64,000 nucleotides of DNA from Aspidiotus rigidus (GCA_035079385.1 JAVHKY010000015.1:1984001-2048000); one strand, 5' to 3'. Counted from the stretch's first letter, positions 1 to 10,912 are shown. Numbers and translations: made by a program. Notes: a model not told the origin generated them from the letters alone.

Positions 1-78
1 ATAGTAATTCCGGTTCACATCCCTGATCAGTGGCGGAAAGGAATTGGTTCCCTTCCAAAACTGATACATACAATGGTT

Positions 79-516
79 TAATGCAAGATGGGAGGAAAGG
101 TTCTGTGCACTTTGCATTTGCAGCACTGTCACGCTAGCACAAGATTCAACGACTGTAGTCACGCGCATAATAATGACTATAATCAAATTACATGCACTAG
201 GAAGTTAGTCTACAGCGGTCGAGTGGTAGAGTAGTGGCTTCACGGGCAGATGACACACGTTCGAATCCCAGCAATGACGGATCAAATGACACAAAGTCAG
301 ACTGAAGTACACAGGAGAGGGAATGGCAGATACGGGTAGAAGTGGGGACATTCACGGCACTGAGCTGTAAAGTACTAATTCCACACCACCGTTCAGGTGC
401 GGAAAGTACTTTCCAACACAGCAACGAATTTTTTTTTTTTTCATCAAGCAGAAAAGACGCGCTTTCCACTACAAAAACCTCCGCGGAAACACGGGCTTTC
501 CGACCATCTTGCATTA
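79..516. repeat. Short inverted-repeat block around a SINE-like sequence
   Basis: A 21-base word at 79-99 (TAATGCAAGATGG plus AGGAAAG) returns inverted at 496-516 with two mismatches, and related but degenerate sequence lies just inside each arm. The block encloses the tRNA-like sequence at 209-275. It could be a small non-autonomous DNA element with a SINE nested in it. No coding sequence is convincing here. Confidence 0.4.
209..275 (+). repeat. tRNA-derived SINE head (A box and B box)
   Basis: The segment has an A-box-like stretch (GGTCGAGTGGTAGAGT) followed about 35 bases later by a B-box-like stretch (GTTCGAATCCC), the internal RNA polymerase III promoter layout of tRNAs. The acceptor and T stems do not pair well enough for a working tRNA, so a tRNA-derived SINE head is the better reading. 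The tail is not delimited. Confidence 0.45.
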
Positions 517-601
517 AAATTAATTACCTAGCAAATTCGAAGAAAAAAAAAACCAAATCAATTCTACATCGAGCATCCAATCTATCTATCTGCGTAAAAT
601 G

Positions 602-1089
602 AATTGTCTAGCAAAATAGAAGATAACAACGATACAATCTTACATCGATTACCTCGCCTCTTTCAACAACCGCTCCTCAGGTTAGATGTCCAAAGTCTCG
701 ATTAAAGGTAGCCAAATTTGTTGGACGTGAGACATTTGACAAAAAGTTTTAGTGATGTTACAATGACCATATAATGATAGTAAGTATTTAATGAAAGAGA
801 GCCAACAGGCAAAATAGAAAACAGTAGTCATCAAAATATGAGGATCCCTTATCAGTGTCAACTTTTTGAATATAAATCACTTCAATTGTAAGAAGTAAAA
901 GAAAAAAAGCGATTAAAACAGTTGGAAAATGGCATTATGGATGTATTCTGAAAATAAAAATAACTGGAATGGAGTGAGAAACAAACAAAAAGAACGTGAG
1001 GATAGGGAAGATAATAGGTAGAAGAGGTAGCAGACAAGTCAGGAGGTGGTACTCAAATTTTAAGGTAGCAGAAAGAAAACAAATATGTA
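602..1089. other. Unassigned spacer
   Basis: No open frame with a recognisable domain, no structured RNA and no clear repeat were seen in this AT-rich stretch. Confidence 0.5.
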
Positions 1090-2250
1090 CAAGTTGGAGT
1101 AATTGGCCCGCTTCGTTTATAGGTGGGGCGTCAGTTGATCTCTCATTGCAAACACGCAACAGAAGACCAACTTTGCGTTCTTTGACTGAAAGAACGAGAG
1201 TTTTCGCACTTTTTCCTGCGTTCATCATACACAGAGCCCATGTCGACCTCTCACTGCGAACCTTCAACTGAAGATGCATTTGTCGTCTCCCTCCAATCCC
1301 CAAGTGAGGGGAATTTCCACAATTGCCTCTTTCGGATCTGTCACCCGACGCTAGTCGTTCTCTCACTCCGCGAGCACTCAAAGGCAGACGAACTTGTCGA
1401 CATTCCTTCCATCCCCTGAGTCAACAATTTTACAGCAGAATGAGAGAAATTTTTGATTTCTCATTTTCGAGATCATCCAGGGCCATTTCAGTATTTTTCT
1501 CGGACTCGGCGCTAAATTTTACTTCAGAATTGAAAACCACTTTTGAAGATAACGCAAATTATTCATCTTGGAGGAATTTTAATTCTCTTCGAGCACATCG
1601 ACCCATTTTGGTGCTCCGAAGTATTTTGGGAGCATTTTCTTCGGACTCAGCACGAAACTCCACTTGAAAATCGAATTAAAATTTTAGAATTTGAACAATT
1701 TTCCAATTTAGCAAAATTTTGACCCTTTTTGGGGCCATTCACCGATTTTGGTGCTTCGAAGAATTTTTTAAACATTTTTTCGAACTCACCGCGAAATTCC
1801 ACTTAAAAATTGATTTACAATTCAAAAGTTTGAACGATTTTCCAACTTGGGGAAATTTTGACCCTTTTTGGGCCCATTAACCCATTTTGATGCTTCTTAG
1901 GGTTTTGTTACCTTTTTTTTTTTTTTTCGTTTTCCCCGTCCAAATTCACCTAAGAAACAGTAATTTGATCATTAAAATTTTCTAAATTCAGCTAAATACT
2001 GTCAATTCACTAATTTTCGAGCCCTATTTTGGGAACCCTGGTGATTTGGTGAATTTTCGGCATATTTTGGTCCATAAATCGGCTCAGAAAAGTCGTAGAA
2101 ACTTCGGATGTAGCGCAAATTAAAGCTAAAGTTGAGATACAAATTTCGTAGATTTGAAGTATACATCTAAAGTTCCGCGTTTTCGCGCTACGACAGATTT
2201 AGAAGAAACTCCCACTTAACTGGTAACATCGTTCTGGTCCACCCTGTATA
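1090..2250 (-). repeat. TATACAGGGTGG repeat, copy a (reverse)
   Basis: Reading the minus strand, this copy starts with TATACAGGGTGGACCAG at 2250 and runs through a conserved lead (ACTAAATCTGTCGTAG-like), then reiterated blocks built on GAAGCACCAAAATGGG and AAAAGGGTCAAAATTTCC, then a module with CACTGCGAACC and CTCATTGCAA words. The same order occurs at 14930-15926, 22241-23770 and 34680-36233. It is non-coding; the short open frames in it differ from copy to copy. The class is unknown. Confidence 0.75.
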
Positions 2251-2504
2251 CGATAGGAGGGGGACTTGGAAAGACGACGGCTGCCTTGAAAATGCAGCGC
2301 GTTCAATTTGTCACGTCATGATTTTCAGGACTTGGAAAAACTACAGGCTAGGAGACTTGGGACATCTAATTTTTTCATAACAGTCTTGACCTTCAATAAA
2401 TGAAACTTATCAAGAAAGCGAAATGTGGTAAGCCATGAAAAAGAAAAGAGCTTTTTGGGCAAGAAACACGCTTTTACATAATAATAACTATAAGAAGAAT
2501 ACAA
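2251..2504 (-). repeat. Segmentally duplicated 3' flank of the AAA-ATPase-like genes
   Basis: Near-identical to 15927-16180, which lies just downstream of the AAA-ATPase-like copy at 16213-18248. A weaker relative lies at 7620-7740. It links the gene fragment at 5624-5803 to the same duplicated block, with a LINE inserted between flank and gene fragment. Confidence 0.75.
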
Positions 2505-2533
2505 TTTTTTTTTTTTTTTTTTTTTTATTTTAT

Positions 2534-2581
2534 AGTGGTGCCACCTACAGTCCACGGACCAATTACAGGTGACACCACTTT
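2534..2581. other. 12-bp stem hairpin in LINE 3' region
   Basis: AGTGGTGCCACC at one end faces GGTGACACCACT at the other, pairing with one mismatch around a 24-base loop. It could be a LINE 3'-end structure or the ends of a tiny nested element. Confidence 0.4.
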
Positions 2582-2582
2582 T

Positions 2583-2845
2583 GAAATTACATAATTATAA
2601 AGATAATAGTAATAGTAATAAGTAAAAATAATAATAATAATAATAATCTTGATTATAATAATAATGACAGTAATAGTAATAGTGATGATAATATTAGAAA
2701 AAAATGAAAAAAAAAACAAAAAAAATTATAATAATAAAAAAATAAACAAATAAATAAAAAAAAATAAAAATAAAAAATAAAAAATAATAAATAAATAAAC
2801 AAATAAAAAAATAATAATAAGATTATAATTAGTAATAATAACAAT
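2583..2845. repeat. A/T-rich microsatellite tract (AAT/AAAT)
   Basis: Nearly pure runs of ATA, AATA and AAAT units within the LINE 3' part. All open frames across it are low-complexity and not real. Confidence 0.85.
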
Positions 2846-2913
2846 GAGAATTAGTTGCCAACTGCTCCCTCATCCCCCTCATGATATTGACGACTGCTAA
2901 CAGAGTAACGACG

Positions 2914-5580
2914 CTACCCAGTCCCACTGCACACAATATCCACAGCTCTGGCTACTTTTTCAGCGAAAGCTTTCCTCTTATCAAAAAAAATATTAATTGT
3001 ATCATCTATTGAGACTATTTGGTTGTAAAGACGCAGCGCACGATTGATGGGCGTAAGATTGAAGTGATTTGTGCGGCAGTGTGTAATGTAAAATAAGTTT
3101 TGACTTCTGCTGCGCCTAACTGGAGCATAGAGACCAATCTGACTCAATAGGAATGGGGATTCTGTTTTTGACATTAGTAGGTCCCTAATAAATAGAATCA
3201 GTGACACTTCCTTCCGCACCTCTAGAGTGGTGAGTTCATATCCCAAGACTAATTCCCCGTATGGCACGTCAAGGTCGTAATGCTGAAAGTCTTTGAAATA
3301 CAGGTACCTTGAAAATCTTTTTTGAATTCGCTCGATAGCTTTTAGTTGTCCTTTGGCTGTTGGTCCCCATATCATACCCGCGAAGTCAAGATGTGCCCTC
3401 ACCAGAGTGAAATATAATACTTTTAATGTAGACGTGTTGTTGAATATTTTGGAGTGTCTCATTATTAACCCTAGATTTCGTTTGGCATTGTTTACTGAGT
3501 TGTTCAATTGCTTATTAAAGACAAGATTATGTTCAACTTGTATGCCCAGGTCCCTAACGTAATCAACATGCTGAAGTACCTCCCCCTTAATTTTATAATT
3601 TGTGTCAATGAAATTCGTTTTTTTTTTTTGGTTATTCTGATGAAGGCACATTTCTTGACATTTAGCATCAGTTGGTTTTCCTCACCCCATTCCACTAACG
3701 TGTTCAAATCACTCTGCAATGCGACTGCATCATTGGTGTTTTTTATTTCTCTGTATATTTTCATATCGTCGGCGTATAATAGGCTGTCAGCGTTTAATTT
3801 GTTATGGATATCAGACACGTATAGGAGGAACAGGTATGGTCCCAGATTAGATCCCTGGGGAACACCAGAAGGACTGTCAAATGACTCCGAACGAACGCCT
3901 CTAAACATCACATACATCACATACTGTTTTCTTTCCATTAGGTATGATTCCAACAATCTTATTAGATCATCAGAGAAACCAAGGTTATTCAACTTGAGTA
4001 ATAACTTGTAGTGATCAACTTTGGCAAACGCCTTTGAGAAATCTGTATAAATGATATCAACTTGCGAGGACCGATCGAGGACCTTACCAACACGCTGGAC
4101 CAATTCCATCACATTTGTAAGGATGGATCTATTTCTCACAAACCCATGCTGCTGAAGAGGTATGCTGCCACGCGTTTGGTGATGTAGCTTGTTAAAAAGA
4201 GCAGCTTCAAATATTTTCGCTGGGACAGGTATTATTGAGATTGGTCGATAGTTTGATATCTCCTGTGTGGAGTCACTTTTAGGGACCGGAGTAATTTTGG
4301 AAACAACCCAGGATCGTGGATATGTGTGCGTCTTCAGTATTAGGTTATAAATATATGTCAGGGGAGGAATCAAAAATTCTTTGCATCCCTTATAGATGTA
4401 CGGTGGTACTCCACCAGGACCTGTACCTCTTTTTGGTTTGAGTTTTGAGAAGCTCAGGCTTATGTCTTCACTAGTAAATTGTCGTAATGAGACTAGTCGT
4501 GTGTTCGAGATTTCCGTATTGTATTTTTGTATGTACTGGAAAGCATCCCCTTCAAACTTATTCTCTCCTTACCCTAACGCAAAGTATTCTGCGAATGCTG
4601 ACGCTATATCAATAGAGTGTGTATACGTAAGATTACCATAATGCATTATATTAGCCTCATTCTTAGATTCTCTTTTACTGTTGATATGTTTCCAGAAGTA
4701 TTGTGGATGGGTCTTTATTTGCTGCTCTGTATCTCTCACGTATTGCTTATAGGCTTCCCTTATCGCTTTTTTCGAATTAGCTCGCAGTGTGCAGTATCTG
4801 AGCCTTAAGTCTGGAAGATTCATTTTCCGTAAACGCCTTCTAATTCTTTCTTCAGCCCTAATCATACTGATGATTTCTTTTGAGAACCAAATTGGGTATC
4901 GATGATTTTCACGAGTCTTTTTTTCCGGAACAGTGTCGACTATAGTTTTGTAAATTTTTTTTTGAAAATGTTTAGCTGCACGATCAGCGTTATCAATATT
5001 GTACAGATGTTCCCAGTTTATTTTTTCAACGCTCTTGTACAACGCATAAAAATCTGCCCTCGCGTGGTTCAAGTTTCGGGGTATATTAGCAGGTTGCAAC
5101 AGGTCCCTTCTTACCTCGGTACTTCTCTCCGTATTTTTACTTATCTTATCGAAGATCTTTGTATTACGTATACAGACCTCAAGCGGTGGATGGTACTTGT
5201 CTACATGCGTCACCAGTGAGTCACCCGGGGATACCACTATTTCTGACACGTTGCTCAAAACAAGGTCTAGTGTTTTACCTTGGAAGTTAACTACAGTATT
5301 AAAAGAGCGTACGTTCACTATCTGAAACAGATCAACTAGTTCTAAAAGGCGTTTGTCAGAGCTTGCTTCGAATTCTGCATACTTTTGGTGATTGAATGAG
5401 GGTATATTAAAGTCTCCTAGTATGAGTATATCTACGCCACTGGACGCCAATCTAATGATGTTATCATTCATTCTACGGTAGGATTTTGTCGGCGTGCCCG
5501 GAGGGAAATAAAATAATCCTATATACAGCGGTTTTCTCTTATTGTTGTAGTCATTTAACTTTATCCAAATATTCTCGCAA
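2914..5580 (-). pseudogene. LINE ORF2: AP endonuclease (partial) and reverse transcriptase
   Basis: The reading frame begins in mid-endonuclease, with ILGDFN, a TLDLVLSN segment and a DKYHPP segment typical of insect Jockey/CR1-type elements. A basic linker (about 4650-4900) follows. The reverse transcriptase has SNYRPISI, TDFSKAF, SGVPQGSNLGPYLFLLY and the catalytic LLYADD at about 3760-3790. The C-terminal part after 3600 has AHLDFAGMIWGP and IERIQKRFSRYL. Two lesions are visible: an in-frame TAA at 4569-4571, with the same frame open on both sides, and a frameshift at the A run near 3620. The element cannot make an intact protein, but the close match to the consensus pattern suggests fairly recent decay. 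Confidence 0.85.
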
Positions 5581-5623
5581 TGGGTATCTTATAATATATT
5601 AAATATACCAATAATTTCTACAG

Positions 5624-5803
5624 TCACTTAGACGAACAATATTTCTTTCGAGCTTTATTTTGCCCGGTCATGGATGAAGCTTGTAATTTGTCACACATTA
5701 TCGTTCCGTTTTTGTAAGGTACAGAAATCCATTTCCTATCCGCAAGACTCATTGTTATCAAATTCATATTTTGTAGCAATCTGTCGGTTTTAAACTTGAA
5801 GGC
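5624..5803 (-). pseudogene. AAA-ATPase-like gene, 3' fragment (copy 1)
   Basis: Only the last 60 or so codons remain, matching the C terminus of the copies at 10913 and 16213 (NLITMSLAD, KNGTIMCDK, KARKKYC; stop TGA at 5624-5626). Homology ends abruptly at about 5803, where unrelated sequence begins. Its downstream flank is interrupted by the LINE at 2505-5592. No function is expected for the fragment. Confidence 0.85.
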
Positions 5804-6059
5804 GCAATGGAGAAACACGGAAGAAAGGGAGAAAGACAGAGACAACAGGAACAGTGACTAAGAGAGAGAGAGCGGGAGAGAGAGAGTGATACCCCGATGA
5901 ACATTTTTTTTTTTTTTTTCATTCTCTCTTTTATCCATTTTCGCTTTTCTGTAGGCCTAATTTTCACGCAAAGCAAGAAAACACGCTCGTATATTACGCG
6001 AAATGCGTCGAGTTTCCCAATTTCACTGATGTCTTGGAAAAATTTCCACTCTCGAGCTA
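5804..6059. other. Unassigned spacer after gene truncation
   Basis: Unrelated to the other AAA-ATPase-like loci. It contains a GAGA/CTCT-rich tract at 5863-5887 and a T run at 5905-5921, and no supported gene. Confidence 0.5.
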
Positions 6060-6260
6060 TCATTGTATAGCTCGAGATTCGAGAAAAATTTTGACTCTCA
6101 AAATATATTATACTAGGCTTATAGTAGGTCTAGGCCTTCTTTATACTAGCTTTATCTAGGTCTAGGCTTCCTTGAATTTGCAATACCATATCCCATTTGA
6201 CTCATAAAACAGGTTCCCTACGTTCCTACTTCAACTTCGTTAAGGAAGCCGTCGTTTTGA
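6060..6260 (+). repeat. Dispersed repeat with AACAGGTTCCCT end
   Basis: Carries the words TAGCTCGAGA, TATTATACTAGGCTTATAGT, GGTCTAGGCTTCCTTGAAT and CATAAAACAGGTTCCCT in the same order as 33600-33830 and, in reverse, 36880-37080. The class is unknown. Confidence 0.65.
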
Positions 6261-6299
6261 AGGAAGAGGTCTTGATAAAATCACTTGACATGACTGCTT

Positions 6300-6730
6300 A
6301 GCGTTTTTTATTGGTGAAAGCGCCCTATAAGTCTTTGCTTGTATTCACGAGTATCTTGAAGCTTGGGAAAAAGGCCATTCTCGGTAATCTATTTTTGCCT
6401 CTCACCTATTTGAATGTGGTCATACTTTTGAAGGAGGGAGTTAGGAGATCCTACATGTTGGAGGTTTACCGCAGGCGAGTAGCGTCGGTGACGATCATAA
6501 TTTTCTGTCAAGTTCTGCGAACCTATTCCAACTACGAGTTTCCAAGTGGCATGTTCCTGAAGATGACCTCATCAATTGTCTATTATACTCCGCTTCGTCA
6601 TTTTATTTCCTTTCCTTTTCATCTCTCTGTTATTTTACACGCTCGTTCATGGCCAATTGATCGAAAGCGCTCGCGGCTTACATTTGCCTTTATGCGGTGC
6701 TTTGTAAATTAGAATGAAATGAAATGAATT
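6300..6730 (+). mobile_element. Decayed Penelope-like element, GIY-YIG region and tail
   Basis: The stretch at 6345-6450 aligns at nucleotide level with the nuclease region of the copy at 32090-32180 (GAGTATCTTGAAGCTTGG against GAGTACCTTAAGGCCTGG, then GTGGTCATACTTTTGAAGG against GTGGTCATAGTTTCAAGG). The tail at 6645-6680 (ATGGCC, then CGAAAGCGCTCGCGG) matches the tail at 33418-33450. All frames are broken. Confidence 0.55.
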
Positions 6731-7619
6731 TAGTTCTATTTTATTCCAACTCTTCATCATTTAAAAACAAACCTAAGTATTGAGAACCGAATTTGTATGA
6801 AAGGTCATGGTATTATATTCAGTTACTTTAATTCACTTTTCGACGTGTATCACTATCCCAAGTAATCCATTTCGTCCCTCTTTACAGTCCTCTGTGTTTC
6901 TATACATTCTACACTATTTCCCAAGTGCCCGAGCTTTCTGTGAAGCGAGAGTTATTTGGACTCGAAGATGGAGTGGGATACTTTGAGTTCCATCCGAATG
7001 AATCCTATTCTAATCGAGTACATTTAGTCATGATATATGTTTTTGGGCACTGCACTCTGGGGAAATTTTATTTATGGGATTTAGTTTAGTTGGTGTTTTG
7101 AATGGAATCGTCATGCTTAGCGGCGAATGGCATTTATCTACCCTTAGAGTGGTTGAGATATCCGAGCATAAATGTGTTCCTTCAATACTGGCAAGAACCA
7201 GATCAACTGAATTGCCTTATGCGTTTTCAGTAGCATTGAGTGAACAGAGGTCTTTTAACATGATGAAGTCGTGACGAGGTTTGGGCTTTCGTACTTATAT
7301 TTCTAGTTCATGACTGCTCCTATGCTACACGTTCACACTATAGGGGAGAGGGTCATTTATGGTCCCGAGTGGTCGGGAGCTCTTATTGACTTGTGAATGA
7401 TATGATATTTTGACCATATGATGGGTGGTAATTGAATACTATAGTCTAAACGTCACCCATATAACCAGTTTCCTCTTTGGTTCTATCAACAACCTCTGAG
7501 TAACGAACAAAATAATTGGTTCACCATTTTCCTAGAATTTCTGGACTTCTCATCTCAATTTTTGTGGAAAATGAAACGAGACCGAGTTCAAAAAACCTGG
7601 CGTTCAAATCGGACTTCTT
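6731..7619. other. Unassigned spacer
   Basis: No recognisable gene or repeat. A 66-codon open frame at 7074-7274 has no domain I recognise and is probably chance. Confidence 0.45.
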
Positions 7620-7779
7620 CATGACAACCTTGACCTTCAATGAATGAAACCTATCAAAAAGCGAAGTGTATGATGGAGCGTGATAAAAAGAGCTTTTTGG
7701 AGAAGAAAAAAGATTGTATACTTAATGATAATTATAACAATACAATATTATCTTAAATAGGTACCAATAATTTCTATAG

Positions 7780-7945
7780 TCACTTGGACGAACAATATTT
7801 CTTTCGAGCTTTATTTCGCCCGTAAATGGATGAAGCTTTTAATTTATCACACATTATGGTTCTGTTTTTGTAAGATACGGAAATCCATTTCGTATCCGCG
7901 AGACTCATTGTTATCAAATTCATATTTTGTAACAATTTATAGGAC
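7780..7945 (-). pseudogene. AAA-ATPase-like gene, 3' fragment (copy 2)
   Basis: Matches the last 50 or so codons of the family (LLQNMNLITMSLAD, then KARKKYCSSK and stop TGA at 7780-7782), with a related 3' flank at 7620-7779. Homology ends at about 7945. It is more diverged than copy 1 in its last residues. Confidence 0.8.
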
Positions 7946-8050
7946 GGTAGGATCCCGTCATTGCGGGATCTTTCCCAACTTTGGCAACCCAGACTACCTT
8001 CCCCAAATCGAGTATAATGAAGCCTAGTATACTAAGCTAGTATAATATAT

Positions 8051-8345
8051 ATATGTGAAATAGTAGTAAACAAGGAGAGGCCAGGTGGACGTACGGACTT
8101 GCGGACGCAAATTTCGGAATTACGGTGGGAGGTGTATAGATCAAAGAGAAATCTAGTCAGCCAAGTATAGGTCTGGTACACTGCGTATTGAGCCTTGTTA
8201 GTACAGGCCTAGTATACTATATATTAGGCTACTAGCTTTTGGAAATAGGGGGGAGAAGGGAGCTAGTATAGGTAGTATAATATTACATAGAGTGGTGGGA
8301 AATCGCAAAATTTCAATTCAGGTCCAGGAGGCTTGGATTTAGCAT
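8051..8345 (+). repeat. Segment A, left copy of a 295-bp exact duplication
   Basis: Appears identical base for base to 10225-10519. The two copies bracket the LTR-bounded insert. Parts of it (GGACGCAAATTT) recur in degraded form at 10575 and 10755, so it looks like local host repeat sequence, not part of the retroelement. Confidence 0.85.
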
Positions 8346-8518
8346 CGTAGTTCGGTTTATCTTCAAGAGATGTTTATTCGCTGTTGCTTTACAATTTAAT
8401 GATCATTGTACCGTATGTACTACGGTATAGTACAGATAATATAGATTGCTAAGCATAATAATAATCTCGTGTGCTCTCGAGTTGATGATTCTGCGATTAT
8501 TGGGTTTCACAGTTTACA
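8346..8518 (-). repeat. Candidate 3' LTR (segment B, left copy)
   Basis: 173 bp identical to 10053-10225 in the same orientation. On the minus strand it carries AATAAA (in GCGAATAAACATC). Confidence 0.6.
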
Positions 8519-9002
8519 CGGCCATACTGACATCAACGTCGTCCCGACGTTGAACTCAAAAAAATATCCTTCAATTTGACAGCTTTGAAGGTTAACATTC
8601 TCGTGGCATTAATTGAGGAATGAGGATTCAAACCGAGTTTTTCTGGTATAATTTGGTTGAGCACGTACACGGCCATTTTGACGCACAATGACGTCCTCGT
8701 CATTAAGAAAGGCCATTCGGTCATTCTGACTACAAATTTATCTTGTAGCGTTTGATTCTGTTGAAATATGTGCTGGTATCGTTTTTAATCTTTCTGCGTT
8801 CACATCTTCTTCAGGAAAGTGAAGAGGTTTTTATTTTGAAACAATACATGTCTCAGTAACGAAAATTAAGCCGGCGGATATATCATTACGGCGTTGGTAT
8901 AATTGTAAATTCGCGCGGTCGAGCTGATAAAATGAATCGGAAATGTTAGTGCTGAAACAGAAAACAAAACATAAGAGCACAAAACTCACTACATGTGATT
9001 TG

Positions 9003-9251
9003 TGGCTGAGGTTCACACGACAGATCTCTTTTTCTGAGATAAGGTGAACTAGAAATGTTTTGGCTGAGAGTTCACACGACAGATCTCTTTTTCTGAGATA
9101 AGGTGAACTAGAAATGGTTTGGCTGAGAGTTCACACGACAGATCTCTTTTTCTGAGATAAGGTGAACTAGAAATGTTTTGGCTGAGAGTTCACACGACAG
9201 ATCTCTTTTTCTGAGATAAGGTGAACTAGAAATGGTTTGGCTGAGAGTTCA
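9003..9251. repeat. 59-bp tandem repeat, about 4.2 copies
   Basis: Unit begins GGCTGAGAGTTCACACGACA and contains AGATCTC and GGTGAACTAGAAATG. Units are near identical. Successive junctions alternate between AAATGTTTTGG and AAATGGTTTGG, so the higher-order unit is a 118-bp dimer. Each unit has GTTCAC facing GTGAAC. Confidence 0.9.
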
Positions 9252-9610
9252 CCTCGATCGCTTTCGACATTGGACTTGAGCAATTTCTGCTGGACCGTTG
9301 AAAACGGTCAAAAATTTCGTGAAATTCTAGGAACGCGTTTCTTCTTGTTGGAAATGTTGTTGTAAGCAGTTCCTTCCATTCCGGCCACGTGTAGTTGATG
9401 GTTGGTAGTCCTTGGTACCACGCCTTCGCGACACCGGCCAACTTCAAGAGGGCAAAGTAGGCCGTCGTTGTACTCGGCGAATTGTAGATAGCAGCCAGTT
9501 CATCAACTTTTTCGAGCCAAAGTTCCACAGTTGTATCTCAAATGGCGGAATAAGGTCCTTGGCCGCCATAGCCGGGTTGGCGCTACAGGTTGGCATTACA
9601 CTTATCGTTC
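9226..9610 (-). pseudogene. Retrotransposon gag remnant
   Basis: The minus-strand frame reads LWLEKVDELAAIYN, FALLKLAGVAKAWYQGL and TWPEWKELLTTTFP, the usual pattern of the capsid/gag region of Ty3/gypsy-type elements (LLKLxGxAxxW followed by WxEWKxLLxxxF). Upstream, the segment AAKDLIPPFEI near 9545-9580 continues the same protein after a frame change. The 3' side is cut off by the 59-bp tandem array. It cannot encode a working gag. Confidence 0.65.
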
Positions 9611-10052
9611 TCAATCCGTCGTGAGTTTTGTCCGGCTGGCTTCTCGCATTGTTGGTTGTCGTCGTTCTCCTTCGATCGCGTGGTTGTACTGGGTTTATTC
9701 GACGTTGGTTGTTCGTTTGATAAACGACATTGAATTTGAATTTGTCGTCGTTTCGGTTTCTGGCGTTTGAATTCCTTCAACTAGTCGTTAGAAGGCTCAA
9801 TGGATCGAGTTTCAGTTATCTCATCGGTAGAGCGGTTTCAATTTCGCCAAATATCAAACGCGTATGTTATCTTCACCATTGGCTGCTCTGGATTGGTTTC
9901 AACGAACTTTGTTTCTTGGGAAGTGGTATCGCATTCAGAATCGCGAGGAGAAAAAAAAAAGTTTTCTTGGTGGCGACAACATCTCTGTTTGCTGAGATCG
10001 CGCAAGATGGCGTTGAGTTAGGCGCGGCTTATCCCACTTCTGATATAATCTT

Positions 10053-10225
10053 CGTAGTTCGGTTTATCTTCAAGAGATGTTTATTCGCTGTTGCTTTACA
10101 ATTTAATGATCATTGTACCGTATGTACTACGGTATAGTACAGATAATATAGATTGCTAAGCATAATAATAATCTCGTGTGCTCTCGAGTTGATGATTCTG
10201 CGATTATTGGGTTTCACAGTTTACA
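10053..10225 (-). repeat. Candidate 5' LTR (segment B, right copy)
   Basis: 173 bp identical to 8346-8518. Reading the minus strand, the sequence after it contains ATCAGAAGTGGGATAAGCC, in the place where a leader and primer-binding region would be expected. Confidence 0.6.
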
Positions 10226-10519
10226 TATGTGAAATAGTAGTAAACAAGGAGAGGCCAGGTGGACGTACGGACTTGCGGACGCAAATTTCGGAATTACGGT
10301 GGGAGGTGTATAGATCAAAGAGAAATCTAGTCAGCCAAGTATAGGTCTGGTACACTGCGTATTGAGCCTTGTTAGTACAGGCCTAGTATACTATATATTA
10401 GGCTACTAGCTTTTGGAAATAGGGGGGAGAAGGGAGCTAGTATAGGTAGTATAATATTACATAGAGTGGTGGGAAATCGCAAAATTTCAATTCAGGTCCA
10501 GGAGGCTTGGATTTAGCAT
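10225..10519 (+). repeat. Segment A, right copy of a 295-bp exact duplication
   Basis: Appears identical to 8051-8345. It directly follows segment B here, whereas on the left side it directly precedes segment B. Confidence 0.85.
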
Positions 10520-10820
10520 TAGCCCAGTATAGTACCTAGTATATACCTTGTAGAATATACTACATGAAGTAGGACCAATCAGACGCCCGGACGCAAATTT
10601 TAGATTAGGGAAGGGGTAGAGAAAAGACATGAAACATGACAATGTGGAGACATAGACTTGTTAAAACTTAGTATGAGGGAGGCTTAGACCTACCTCCTTG
10701 TTGGTCTAGTTTACTGTATATTGGGCCTATAAAATGTTAAGCTCAGTTCAACGCCCGGACGCCTGGACGCAAATTTCAGATTAGAGTATAGGGGTAGAGA
10801 AAAGACATGAAACAAGTCAA
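10520..10820. repeat. Two degraded relatives of segment A
   Basis: The words ACGCCCGGACGCAAATTT and GGGGTAGAGAAAAGACATGAAAC occur twice, around 10575-10635 and 10750-10812, giving a spacing of about 180 bp. No gene is seen. Confidence 0.55.
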
Positions 10821-10912
10821 AAAAAGAGATTCTTAGATAAGAAAAACGGTTGTACTTAATGATGATTATAAGATTACAATATTACAAGTATATTGAATAC
10901 CAATTTCTGTAG

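Larger units (their letters stand above)
2505..5592 (-). mobile_element. 5'-truncated LINE, Jockey/CR1-like
   Basis: A non-LTR retrotransposon in minus orientation. The poly(A) tail appears as a T run at 2505-2526; the 3' untranslated part has a hairpin (2534-2581) and an A/T-rich stretch; the coding part runs 2914-5580. The 5' end is lost inside the endonuclease domain. The empty site is visible in the duplicated block at about 16165-16200 (AAGAATACAATATTATATT), while here the same flank is split into 2490-2504 and 5593 onward. No clean target-site duplication could be read because the flank is A/T-rich. Confidence 0.8.
8345..10225 (-). mobile_element. Internally deleted LTR-retroelement-like insert
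   Basis: Two 173-bp direct repeats that appear identical (8346-8518 and 10053-10225) bound a 1.5-kb interior that carries a gag-like remnant on the minus strand. On that strand the repeat begins TGTAAACTGTGAAACC and contains AATAAA, as an LTR would, but its other end is not a clean CA. The interior has no pol domain I can recognise. An open frame at 8831-9016 (minus) has a hydrophobic N terminus and no assigned function. Confidence 0.55.

Noticed and set aside
209..275. Possible functional tRNA gene
   Set aside because: A- and B-box words are present but acceptor and T stems do not pair, so it is called a SINE-like remnant.
1323..1667. 114-codon plus-strand open frame
   Set aside because: Lies in the TATACAGGGTGG repeat and is not conserved in the other copies.
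8533..8724. 63-codon minus-strand frame near the left LTR
   Set aside because: No recognisable domain; probably decayed retroelement interior.
8831..9016. Open frame with hydrophobic N terminus, considered as an envelope-like remnant
   Set aside because: No diagnostic motif; the resemblance is too weak to name.
9003..9251. Regular repeats resembling a CRISPR array
   Set aside because: Units are contiguous with no unique spacers, and the context is insect retroelement sequence.
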